A stretch of 64,000 nucleotides of DNA from Eurosta solidaginis (Eukaryota > Arthropoda > Insecta > Diptera > Tephritidae), in contig NC_090322.1 in NCBI RefSeq assembly GCF_040869045.1, positions 191,021,477-191,085,476 on the forward strand, read 5' to 3'. Both the position numbers and the translations under genes were made by a program. Positions within the stretch are counted from its first letter, which is position 1. Each line of letters opens with the position of its first letter. Under the pieces are notes generated by a model, which searched no databases, was not told where the DNA came from, and worked only from the letters and a program-made list of their open reading frames with translations. Positions 48,639 through 58,081 of this stretch are shown piece after piece.

Positions 48639-48849
48639 GAGCCGTTTATTTTGAAAGTGGCATAAGTCATTTCCAATTCATGGTCTTAAATGCATTGTTA
48701 TTTCTGAACGAACGCATATAGAGAAGGTTCTACAATTATAAACTATTAATAAGAACTGCATCTTTTGGCTATTGGACTCTAACAAACAGGAGGCGAGGAG
48801 AGATAATACAAACAATTTACTACACTTAAACTTTCAAAATAAACGGCTC
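48639..48849. mobile_element. MITE with 20-bp TIRs (211 bp)
   Basis: GAGCCGTTTATTTTGAAAGT at 48639-48658 is the exact reverse complement of 48830-48849. Just outside, TATACTT on the left and the complement TATAACT on the right suggest that the true ends lie a few bases further out next to a TA. No coding potential. Likely a Tc1/mariner-type non-autonomous element. Confidence 0.75.
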
Positions 48850-48891
48850 AGTTATAGACACTCGCTCTCGACATCATTCTTCCATACATAT

Positions 48892-49507
48892 TGTAACGAA
48901 TTTACTTGCAATCCTTTTATTTGCAACCCTCTTCTAAGTTCGAATCGCTAAACTGTTGAATAAATAACTCCAATATGTAATAATGCAAAATGGCCTTTAT
49001 TAAAGTACTTCACAATAACACTCAAACTGTGCAACGAATAGCTTGCTTAATAACCAAACTGACTGATAGCCCAAATGAAACTCTACTATTCAAAATAATA
49101 CTGCTCTTGCTCACTAGATACCGTCTTAATCGAAATCTCAAATCAAACTGAATTCCAGCGCCTCTACATCTGTCGCCTTTTATACTCTTTGACTTTAACA
49201 TTCGCATCTTCTAGGTGCTTCCAGAATCTACTAGTCCATTAGCTCTCAAACATCTCAGCTGTAACTACAATTACACAATTTTATAATTTTTCTCATTGCA
49301 TATTTATAGGAGTATCTCAGATATATGCATGTATTTGTGCATTGACTCTCCGCTGCTCGTATACGTACATGGTACATATATGTAGACGCAGTTATTGTTT
49401 CGTTTATGTAGATACATGATGATTGAATTATTGATGTGCATTCACGTCACTGCTTAGCATCGGCTTATAGCTGGCAGCACTCCTTAGTTTTGCTAATATT
49501 CTTAACA
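48892..49507 (+). mobile_element. Solo LTR, gypsy-type
   Basis: It starts TGTAACGAATTTACTTGC and ends GCTAATATTCTTAACA, with ATAT as target duplication on both sides (48888-48891 and 49508-49511). No internal retroelement sequence follows, so the element was reduced to one LTR by recombination between its two LTRs. ATAT-type targets are common for insect gypsy-class elements. Because both strands run TG...CA the transcription direction is not certain. A partial second copy is at 9785-10230. Confidence 0.85.
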
Positions 49508-49639
49508 ATATGTATGTTTGTTTTGCTTGCGAACGCTCCCTCGGTATACTGGAAAAGAAGGATCTTTCTAAGAAGTCATGGGTTCTTCTATAGAAAAATA
49601 CAAAGGCTTGTAATAAGTGATTTTGGCCGATTCGTAACA

Positions 49640-50400
49640 AGTCACTCCAGCTATCCCTGTTTCGCGATAACTGAAGCCAGATGGGAGCATCAAGTCTTCC
49701 TATATCTACCTCTACCCCTTACTCAGCTACCAAGCTGAGGTGTCGAATGAAATACTTTATTGGCCGGAGCGTTTTCGCCCATACGCATAACACGACCTAG
49801 TGAGCGAAGGCTTTGAATTTGTTTCGCTGCACTATCGTCATATCTGCGTAAAGCTCATACAGCTCATTATTATACCTTCTTCTATACTCGCTGTCAGCAT
49901 CACGGACTGGACAATAAATAAATCTGTCGGAGAACTTTTCTCTCGACCACTCCAAAAGTAGTCATCTCATCTTCTCTCGACACCGTCCATGATTCCGAGC
50001 CACCAATCAAGACAGGTATGAGAGCGACTTGTAGCGTGATTTTTGTTCGTAGAAAGAGGAATTTGCTTTTAAGTTGCGTACTAAGTGCAAAGTAGCACTT
50101 GTTGGCTAGAGTCACACAGTCTCAAGTTTATATTTATTAACAGTGATGTGGCTGCCAAGGCATAATGTCAATATCATCAACATACGTCAATAGTTATATG
50201 CTGTTATAATAGGTTGTACCATCATGATTTAATTCTGCTGCTATAGTTGTCTTCCCATCATTATGCTAAAGAAATTGCCCGAATGGGAGTGCCTTGTCTG
50301 TAGCCTTGTTTGGTTTCGAATAGCTCGGAGAAGTCTTTCCCAATCCTAATGGAGCTGATGGATTAAGAAAACTCACACACTTAATTGCTTCTCAATAAAC
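49640..50400 (-). pseudogene. RTE-like LINE: reverse transcriptase end and C-terminal region
   Basis: On the minus strand, starting from 50400: a damaged segment resembling LFETKQGYRQG (frame-shifted), then TYVDDIDIM, the reverse transcriptase motif C (usual form YADDI). The open frame 50115-49900 follows with LANKCYFALSTQLKSKFLF, GGSESWTVSREDE and FGVVERKVLRQIY. Further downstream come ELYELYADM- and HVMRM-type fragments. This domain order is typical for RTE-like LINE ORF2. Several frame changes show it is dead. Confidence 0.75.
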
Positions 50401-50989
50401 CGCTTAAAAGTAATGCAAGTAAAGCAAGTATACATATTTTTGAAAAATAAAAAAATTCTTTCGTTAAATTTTATTTTTTTGGTAGTTTTGTTCGAAATAT
50501 TAAAGAAGTGTTTATACAAACAGAGGGGTGACTTTAAGCCATAACGTCAACTGACCTAATGAGCACTTAAATTGGTTACAGTGTCTACTGAAGTTATGAC
50601 CATATGAAATAGGTACAACATCAAATCTCAAATGGTTGCATTGTCAACGAAATTGATATTATGGCATTCTGTTTTCGATTTTTTTCTACTCAAGTGGTCA
50701 TAAAACTTTTTATTTCTTTTTACAACTCAACATATTAAAATGTAATTAGCTAGTGAATTGCAGTTACAATTTATTGCTTTCGCTATATTTTGTGCAGTGG
50801 GATATAAATTTTTGTATTTATAATTTTTGGATAAGGCGTTCTATTTCCAATATTTTGGTCCCTAAAAGTCGTATAAAGATTGACCGAATGAGGTCATCTC
50901 TAAGAAAAGAAGAACTAATTCAACTTAAAGGTTAGAGAAAATTTAGAAAAAGTAATCGCGCTATGTTTTTATATTTCAAATTTTCATTT
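50401..50989. other. No gene seen
   Basis: AT-rich sequence without supported feature between two LINE remnants of opposite orientation. Confidence 0.4.
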
Positions 50990-51347
50990 GGCAAAAGACG
51001 GGCATGCGCTCTCATGGACAAAAGCATGGAGCTGCAAAATCTTTGATCATGTGCAAATCCTACGACGTTAGAAGCAAAGAGTTACTGATAACTCTAAAGT
51101 CACGAGGCTAGCGATTAGCATGCTAACTAGACACTGTCTTCTGGTGTCACATGATTATAAGTTAGACCTCTTCAGTAACAGCAGATGTAGGAAGTGCCAC
51201 CTGCAGGAAGAAACGGCTGAGCACGTTCAGCTACTATGGGCGGCAGAGTTGCCTGATCTCGAGGCAGCTATTGAGCTAATTTCTAGAAAACTTCTAGTAT
51301 TCGCCAAGAGGACGGAGTTATTTTGTAACGCAAGTCCTGGTACCTAA
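50990..51347 (+). pseudogene. RNase H-type LINE C-terminus
   Basis: The open frame 51120-51347 reads MLTRHCLLVSHDYKLDLFSNSRCRKCHLQEETAEHV, the segment after RNase H in I/R1/LOA-type LINEs, where a CxxC-x8-H-x4-C zinc motif follows. Here C-x2-C and H are present but the last Cys is replaced in QLLWAAEL. The family's closing PDLEAA...FAKRTxLF is also present. Upstream, SWTKAW and frame-shifted pieces belong to the same protein. It is on the same strand and of the same family as 11035-11480. Confidence 0.75.
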
Positions 51348-52236
51348 TAAGTGTTTTCCGTTTGCTTGTCAAACAAATTCTGTTAACATTATGGGTACAT
51401 TCGGTTAACATAAAATCGTCTACTCGAATGCTTTATATTTTCGAAGAGTTGAAATTCCCTAGAAAACTGTTGTGTCCTGCAGAAAAAGTGGTAACTACTT
51501 GTGTTTGTTAAACAGTTTTCATGTTGTTATTTTATTTATTTTCATAAAGTCATGGTGAAGTTATAAATATAATTATTTTCCCTCATAACTTTCGCAAACA
51601 AATTTTTATTTTTTAACAATTACTTAAACCACTGCTATAAACCCATTATTACTAAGTTTCAATAGCGCACCTATAAGTATTCCAAACAGTTAGGATTAAA
51701 AACTTAAATAATTAGTATGTGAATAGAGGAATAGCAACAAAAAGGCAATACGTAGAGTCCAATTGAAAAGCGAGCAGCGGGGCATTCATATGACTGAGAG
51801 GATAAAAGCTTCTGCTTTAAACACGTTTTTAAGAATGAGTGCTGGAGATTTCGAGTTCAATACTCACCTCCCGAAAAGATAGCTGATGAAAAAGTAAAAT
51901 TCAGACACATGTCCTATTAACCAGCGCCGTTTGTAAACTTTGTAATTTTTCTCTAATATCAATAACAAAAACATTTGTATAAAGCAATATGAGCATGACT
52001 CGCTAATTAAATACAAATAATAATATTGATATAATAATGAACAGCGGAAGTACTGCTTATAAAAGCAATGATATAAACCCAATGTTACTAAGCTCTAGGA
52101 GCGCGCCTATAAGTATTCCACATAATTAGGAATAAAAAGCATATAGAATAAGTATGTACCTAAACAGGGAATAAAAGAAATAACAACAAAAAGGGAAATA
52201 CTTAGAGACCAATTGCAAAGCGAGCAGCGGGGAATT

Positions 52237-52325
52237 CATATGGCTGAGTGGTTAAAGGCATCTGCCTTTACATCAGTATGAAGTATGAATGTTGGAGAAT
52301 TCGAGTTCAATACTCAGCCCGCGAA
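52237..52325 (+). mobile_element. tRNA-Ser/Leu-like core of a SINE-like repeat
   Basis: CATATGGCTGAGTGGTTAAAGG contains TGGCTGAGTGG, which fits the RNA polymerase III A box (TRGYNNANNNG) and the D-arm of tRNA-Ser or tRNA-Leu. About 50 bases on, CGAGTTCAATACTC is placed like the B box/T-arm. The stems do not pair well enough for a working tRNA gene. A more decayed copy is at 51787-51875. Confidence 0.55.
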
Positions 52326-52382
52326 AAGCTATCTGATGAAGAAGTGAAATTCAGAAACATGCCCTAGTAACGATCGCCGTTT

Positions 52383-52410
52383 GTCCACTGCTACAACAAC
52401 AACAACAACA
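52383..52410 (+). mobile_element. 28-nt LINE tail insertion with 9-bp target duplication
   Basis: The bases GTCCACTGCTACAACAACA and two and more further CAA units are flanked by TCGCCGTTT on both sides (52374-52382, 52411-52419). The tail matches the Jockey-type LINE end at 47250-47276. The neighbouring duplicate (near 51930) has the empty site (GCGCCGTTTGTAAAC), so this is a clear, extremely 5'-truncated retroposition event. Confidence 0.8.
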
Positions 52411-52789
52411 TCGCCGTTTTTAAACTTTGTAATTTTTCTCTAATATCAAAAGAATTTTAAAAATTAGATTAGAAAAGCTTTAATCATCAAAAAAAAAAAA
52501 ACAAACAAAAAAAAAAGCATAAAATCGTTCAGCCATTCAGCAAAACGAAAAAAGCGATAGCTTCACAAAACAACTCGAGTTTCGAAAGATTTGCAAATAT
52601 ATATATTTTCCCGAAATGGTTATAAGGTCAAATGGAAATTTCTGCAAATGTTCATAAAGTCTAATTAAAATGCATATAATACCAATTGAAACGGTAATGA
52701 GGCCATTTGACCTTTTGCCCGTTGATCGTATGTCATTACACCGAAAAAGTTATTTAAAAAAGTTTGGAAAACCATTTTTGTAATAATTT

Positions 52790-53150
52790 TTTTCTAATGA
52801 TAATTATTGTTAATTTTAAGTTATTATCAGTGATTTGCAACAGATGGCGCAACACTGAACAAATATAGCTGATAAAAACGAAGAAAAGTAGGAATTTGTC
52901 AGTCAAACAAACCACCGCTGTATAGCTAAATGGTTAGCGCAGCGTGCCTAAAGCGTACTGAAGATGAAGGCTTAGCACCCTTCGAAATGGATCTATCTGC
53001 GCAGCTATGGCAGGTTGTCTGAAAAATTTTCTACTTACTATTCCAAAAACAAAATACAATTTTTCAAATTTAGAAAAATTAAAAAATAAAAATAATTATC
53101 ATTAGAAAAAAATTATTGTTCTGGCCTTGAGCTCGAATCGAACCTTGAAT
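52790..53150. mobile_element. SINE-like unit flanked by inverted repeats
   Basis: ACCGCTGTATAGCTAAATGG contains an A-box-like TAGCTAAATGG; CCTTCGAAATGGATCTATC and GGCCTTGAGCTCGAATCGAA follow as in the copy at 31996-32332. Unlike that copy, it is flanked by an inverted pair of about 25 bp (TTTTTTTCTAATGATAATTA near 52787-52810 and its complement near 53090-53117). On the minus strand GGTTCGATTCGAGC looks like a B box. Confidence 0.55.
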
Positions 53151-53455
53151 CATTTATCAATAGACCGATAAAAACAAAAACAATTATTTTAAATTTTCTA
53201 TAGGTAATTATTTGGAAAACAGTTAATTGATCGATCTTTTAGCGATAAGATACATACAATAATCTCAAGCCGGGTTGTTTCGGTTTCTTGGCTTACTCTG
53301 CTGATTATGTAAATTAGGGAAAATCAAGCCTTAAGTTAAGAAAGTACAAACGAATTTTTACTCAGACTATCAATATACATTAACTCGGTTTAATATCAAA
53401 CAACACAAGCTTAAAAATCATAAGAAGATCTTTCAGAAAATGAATTATGAAGACG

Positions 53456-53629
53456 GTAAGTCTTTCGAAAAATTTCACGTTTTTAAATAAGTTCGCAAAT
53501 ATTTCACCGAAGTCCAAATAAATTTTGGTAAATTTCTTTGATTACTTAAGCAGCGGCAAATCTTCTCGATATCCACGAAAATTGCAATCGCACAAAAACT
53601 ATTTATATATTCCAACACTTACTTTTCAG
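53456..53629 (+). other. Possible intron in the 5' UTR of the 53977 gene
   Basis: ACG|GTAAGT at 53456 is a strong donor and TTACTTTTCAG ending at 53629 is a strong acceptor, giving a 174-nt intron, a usual size in flies. If spliced, an upstream ATG at 53440 opens a short upstream frame (MNYEDDPTKLTKY...) that stops before 53977. Not confirmed by any transcript. Confidence 0.35.
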
Positions 53630-53976
53630 ATCCAACAAAACTAACTAAATATCTACAAAAATTTTTGTATATTTGATTTACCGAATTGCTCAATCATAAT
53701 ACAGAAAAACAATATTTATTAAAGCAAACCTCATAATTTAACCAAAACTCGCAAAAACAACAACACATGTATTGGCATTTCCGCCACGAGCGTGAAAATC
53801 TGAATCACCGTATTCGTCAATCTCATTGTCGGCGCTGCACGGGTGCATAACAATCCTGAAGATAAATAAGAGCTTGGCTTATTGGTTCATTTTATAGATA
53901 CATAACTGTCAGCAACTCACAAGAGCAGTCAGAGAAAATTTTTACATATTAACCTCTACGCAAGCAAGCACTTAAA

Positions 53977-55154
53977 ATGTCGTACGAAGGCAAAGTATCG
54001 CCACCCCAATACATTGTTACCACACCCAGTGAAGTGGACGCGGAAGAAACACGTTCCGAGCAGGACTTGGAATGCGGCGATGAAAGTGCCAATGCTGAAG
54101 CAGTAGCGGAGGCTGGTGTTGCAAATGGTGCTAATAGTGGCGGCATTGTCCGCTCTATGGCTGGTACGTTAACATCACAACAGAAAATTATTAGTCAAAG
54201 ATCCACCAAAATGTCCAGTCGTTCTTTTGCTAGCGCCACCAGCTCTTCAACCATACTCAAAGGTGCTAGCAAATCTTTAGAGAGCGAGACGAATATTGCA
54301 AAAACTATGCTCACCAGCGCACAGACCGTCTCAACGCAACAACATCAACAACTCAGCAGTCAAGTAATGCAATCACAACAAAAAACTATCACCTCAAGTA
54401 CACGTAGTCAGAGTTTACAATCTTCGGCAATTGCTAGCGGCGATCACTCAATACTTAGCCAGCTGGGCGGTAGTATTGGTGGGCTGGGTGCAGGAAATAC
54501 AGCTGTCGCCACACAGTTAAGTGCACAATTGAAGGCAAAATCGAGTACGTCAATTACGGCAAATGAACAACGTGGTCACATGCAAAAAATGTCATCCACT
54601 ACATCGACCACATCGACTAAGACAAATTTTAAAAGTTTTCTACAACAACCCGATACCACCGGTCATCCTCTTAGCTCGAGTAGTGGCAGTTTTTTGACGG
54701 CACATCAAAAACATGTACGTCAATTTGTACGCTCGACAAGCGCACATTCAGATGCCACAATACATCCAGCGAGTGGCTCATTGGCTGGACATCGTCCTGA
54801 TAAATGTATACGCAGCGCATCCACACAAATTGAAGATACAAGCAGCACAGCTGAGACGTCAGCTGAAATGGGTGTAGCAACAATATCTACGAAGAAATTG
54901 GGCCTACAGCAATCATCATCGATTTTAATCTCAAAGTCAGCAGAAACTATCGAAATGAAGACATCTAGCCAATCGCAAGGTATACGTACACAACTGACAT
55001 TGTCCGGTGGGCTTTTGGCGCCACCCAACCGAAAAATTACAATTTTAAGTCCAATACACGCACCAGCCGGCTTGCATGAGTTGTTGAAGCGTTCGGGTCG
55101 ATCACCGTTGTCGCCACGCATTAGCTTCCCCGGCAGTGATGTGGATTTATTTGG
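53977..55154 (+). CDS. First coding exon of an unidentified Ser/Thr/Gln-rich protein
   Basis: The frame runs from ATG 53977 (context CTTAAAATG, good for flies) for 392 codons plus two bases, then meets the donor GG|GTGAGT at 55155; the in-frame TGA just after it lies in the intron. The protein begins MSYEGKVSPPQYIVTTPSEV, has an acidic patch (about residues 21-45), and long Ser/Thr/Gln stretches (about 65-240). It ends with a less simple segment: PNRKITILSPIHAPAG, then LHELLKRSGRSPLSPRISFP and a terminal DVDLFG. No signal peptide, membrane segment or known domain was seen; most is probably disordered. The RSPLSPRISFPGSD motif has SP sites that suit proline-directed kinases. I do not recognise the gene. 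A weak TATA-like TTTATAG lies at 53891, but an upstream UTR exon is equally possible. The remaining exons lie beyond the window. Confidence 0.85.
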
Positions 55155-55639
55155 GTGAGTGAAATCATATTTACTTGTATGCATATTTCTTTTGACCGTG
55201 GGTGTGGATATAAAGACTTTAGTCATGCGTAAACCAACTCACTCACGTGAATGTACTTTGATATATTAATGCAAAATGTTGAGGTGGTGCAGTGGGAAGG
55301 ATTTAAAATGTCCTCTCATAACGCAGTAAAAAATTAATAATATTCATTGGTTACTCATACGGCTCGTTGGCCATACAAATTGAAAATGTTGCAAGCAGGC
55401 CTAAGGCACTCGACATACATAAATATGTATGTATATACTCACGACGTGAGGTTTTACCGATTATAAATAGAGCGCAAAAATGTTGCTTTATGAAAGTGAA
55501 AGTTCATTTTAAATAGCGTACGCACAGCCGGAAAAATTAGCAAAAACAATACAGCGCAGCAAAACTTTTGAAGCTGGACCGACTAATATCCGGTACTGCA
55601 CACGTTGCACTAAAGGTGTATATTATATCTTGAAACTTG
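55155..55639 (+). other. Start of the intron after the 53977 exon
   Basis: The intron opens with GTGAGTG. The first 485 bases hold no repeat that I recognise, apart from short TATG runs near 55425. All later features in the window are probably in this intron or beyond, although no acceptor or second exon was identified. Confidence 0.55.
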
Positions 55640-55664
55640 TTAGGTTAGGTTAGGTTAGGTTAGG
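55640..55664 (+). repeat. (TTAGG)5 at the 3' end of a LINE
   Basis: Five perfect TTAGG units on the plus strand, which is CCTAA on the LINE strand, sit exactly where the minus-strand LINE (55669-56640) should end. A shorter TTAGGTTAGG is in the same position beside the LINE fragment at 59284-59530. Confidence 0.85.
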
Positions 55665-55668
55665 CTGA

Positions 55669-56640
55669 GGCGGCTGCCCGAGAGCACCCTTAGGACAGTG
55701 ATATTAGGCCCGTTGTGATACCACGAAAATACACCAGTATCTTTCTTCTTCGAAACATTTTGAGGACCTGATAAAAGCTACAAAGTCCTTGACATCCTGC
55801 CGCATAACCTGGCTCAGATTATCTAGAAATGGAAAGCGCTGCCGTGCTCCGCTTAATGCCGGGCAGTTGCAGATGAGGTTAACCACCGTTTCCTCCTCCT
55901 CATCCTCTTTACAACTCCTGCAGGATCGACTCCTAACCTTTCTGCATGCCCACCTATAAGGCAATAACCTGTTAGCACCCCCACAAGTGTGAAAGCTGTA
56001 TCCTTACTTAGGTGACGGGATCTTTTAGGATCCCATTTTGGCCAGGTCTCCTTCGATATTCGACGCCCTGGTGTTTGTAGACATTTCTTTTAGCATTAGC
56101 TTGCATGTGGGGCACACCTGAGCCTTCTTGATCAGGAAGAATCTGACTGGTTGTACCCAGCCTAGCGAGTTCATCTGCAATGCAGTTTCCATCGATATCC
56201 ATATGTCCAGGCACCCACGTGAGGTGTACGCGGTTCTGTTGGGCCGTCTCTTGAAGAGATGGGTGACAGTTTAGTGCTAGTTCAGAATTGAACGAGTAGG
56301 AGCCAATAGATTTTATAGCAGCCCGGCTGCCACTGAAAATAAAGATTTCTTTGCCGACATTGTATGTCGCTATCCTAGCTGCGGCTTCCATGATGGCTGA
56401 AACTTCCGCCTGGAATACACTAAAGTGGTCGGGTAGTCTGAAGGAGAGCTGCAGGTCAAGTTGCTTTGAGTATACTTCACCTCCAACTCTACCGTTTAGC
56501 TTGGAGCCGTCCGTGTATATAGAAATGCTGCTGTCGATAGCAAAGCACCTATCCGACTTCGACCAGTCATCCCTACTGGGAATATTTACCTTAAAATTGG
56601 CTTCCGCAACTGTTGTGTCGCACAGATCCATGCTAGGAGG
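55669..56640 (-). pseudogene. LINE RNase H domain and C-terminal zinc region
   Basis: Frame 56631-56008 (207 residues) is an RNase H domain: YTDGSK with D41, FQAEVSAI with E76, FIFSGSRAAIKSI with Gly101 where the second catalytic Asp is expected, and WVPGHMDIDGNCIADELAR with D153. The loss of one catalytic Asp makes it inactive. After a frame change, 55964-55704 gives CRSCKEDEEEETVVNLICNC (zinc motif with His replaced by Asn) and ALSGARQRFPFLDNLSQV, the family's C-terminal end. RNase H in this position is known from the I, R1-related and LOA clades. It is antisense to the 53977 gene and probably intronic. Confidence 0.85.
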
Positions 56641-57229
56641 GAGAAAACTGTATTTTTTTATTTTAACAGAGTGTCCTGTGGTCTCAGGCCTGTTAAATAA
56701 TGTTTAAAAATTTTATTGATTATAAGTTATGTTGGGCGATCTGCAGTCAATAGTTGAATGATTAGTGGTCAGTGAGTACACCTTGTCAGATTTCTACATC
56801 TGACATGAAGTACTTCCTCCATTATCTAAGAACTCTCTCGACATCGATTACAAGGACGCCATTTTTGCTCTTACAGGAGTTCGGCCCGGACTTTAAACCT
56901 TCCGTGTGTCTTCGGATTTTTTAGTAAAATTTGTGGACATTTTTCCTGGTTTCTAGCAGCTCTGTCTCGCTTCTCTTTTCAACACGCGATAGCGTTCACG
57001 CACTCTTCTTGTTGCGCCCACCTTTTTCTTTCGGTTGCAACGTAGCATTTGTCGTAGTTCCAGGGGATTTTCCGTGGTTGCCGGTAACCAATTTTTTCCT
57101 CAATGGTGCTGGTTAAGGGCAGTGAGTTCCCAGTCACTACCCTTCCATCTTCATCCACCTGCCCTGCCTTCGTCAGAAAACTGTGTGCTCTGAGTCATCT
57201 TCTTTACAATGTTGGGCATATTCCCAATC
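56641..57229. other. No gene seen
   Basis: No recognisable coding or repeat feature; some of it may be more upstream LINE sequence too decayed to read. Confidence 0.4.
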
Positions 57230-57660
57230 GCTATGTATACCTAAATTAGCAATGTGGGCCTAAAGCGTACAGATGCTGAGGGCTTAGAAACTTTCGAAAT
57301 GAATCTACCTGCGCCGCCACGGCAGATGTCTGAAAATTTTTCTATCTTCTATTCCAAATTAAAAAATTGTTTTTCAATTATAGAAAAATAAAAACAAAAT
57401 CATTGCGGAACGATACAAGGAGGCAGCATGGGACAGCTGATTATAAACTTTTTTTATTTGATTTGATACATCAACTTCCGGCGCAGTACGATTTTGACAT
57501 TTGTCCATCGAATTTACAAAACAAAGTACATGGAATTTTTATTTATGTTTGTAGGTATGTCACCATGCTGCCCCCTTGTATCGTTCCGCCATGAACAAAA
57601 TGATTATTCTCATATACCGTGAGCCCGAACTCGAACCTGGAATTTCCATTTAGATAAAAA
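57230..57660. mobile_element. SINE-like unit, split by a MITE
   Basis: TGGGCCTAAAGCGTACAGAT, GGCTTAGAAACTTTCGAAAT, GAATCTACCTGCGCCGCCAC and TTCTATTCCAAATTAAAAAA match the unit at 52790-53150. After the MITE it continues AAAATGATTATTCTCATA and GAGCCCGAACTCGAACCTGG. On the minus strand the end reads GGTTCGAGTTCGGGC, like a B box. Confidence 0.6.
57400..57594. mobile_element. 195-bp MITE with about 28-bp TIRs
   Basis: The left end TCATTGCGGAACGATACAAG is matched by TCATGGCGGAACGATACAAG on the other strand from 57594; matching continues through GGCAGCATGG. ACAAAA flanks both sides (57394-57399, 57595-57600), a possible 6-bp target duplication, but the AT-rich context makes this uncertain. No coding potential. 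Confidence 0.7.
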
Positions 57661-58081
57661 GTCAACTTTTGTAGATTTTGGTTTAGTTCAACAAATATTC
57701 TAGAACATAACCTTGAATGCAAGTTCCGCTAATCCGAAAGCGATTAAAAATTTTTAAAAAATTGCTTCGAACTTTTATTTCCACCTCATTGATTTTTTAT
57801 GAAAGGCTTTATTTCAACTGATAATTTTTATGTATTCTCTCTGGTCGGAATTTGTTGTTGTTGTTCAGATATTGTGCTGGCTGTGTTTTGGTCTCTTTAC
57901 AGAAGGAAATGGGATATGTGCCTTCACTCTCATTGGAACATGGACATTTCTTTTTATTTGCTCTCTATACAATATCCGCATTTTAACAAAATAACGAACT
58001 ACTTTCTGCTGCAAATTAAATTTCCCACAAACGGAATTCATTTTGGTTGCTTTGACAACGATATTCCCCGTATGCACACTA

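Larger units (their letters stand above)
51636..52485 (+). repeat. Tandem duplication of a tRNA-like repeat, about 450 bp
   Basis: Two diverged copies follow each other, from TATAAACCCA at 51636 and 52072. Shared phrases are CGCGCCTATAAGTATTCCA-like, AGCGAGCAGCGGGG, CATATGRCTGAG (51787 and 52237, 450 bases apart), TTCGAGTTCAATACTCA and TTTGTAATTTTTCTCTAATA. The second copy has a 37-bp addition (28-nt insertion plus 9-bp target duplication) absent from the first. Confidence 0.75.

Noticed and set aside
52237..52325. Functional tRNA-Ser or tRNA-Leu gene
   Set aside because: The A box fits, but the acceptor and T stems do not pair convincingly and a decayed copy lies 450 bases away; a tRNA-derived repeat is more likely.
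54720..55226. 168-residue minus-strand open frame
   Set aside because: It is the antisense shadow of the 53977-55154 exon and crosses its splice donor; no independent support.
55640..55664. Interstitial telomere
   Set aside because: Only five TTAGG units, exactly at the end of a LINE; Diptera lack this telomere repeat, so a LINE tail is more likely.
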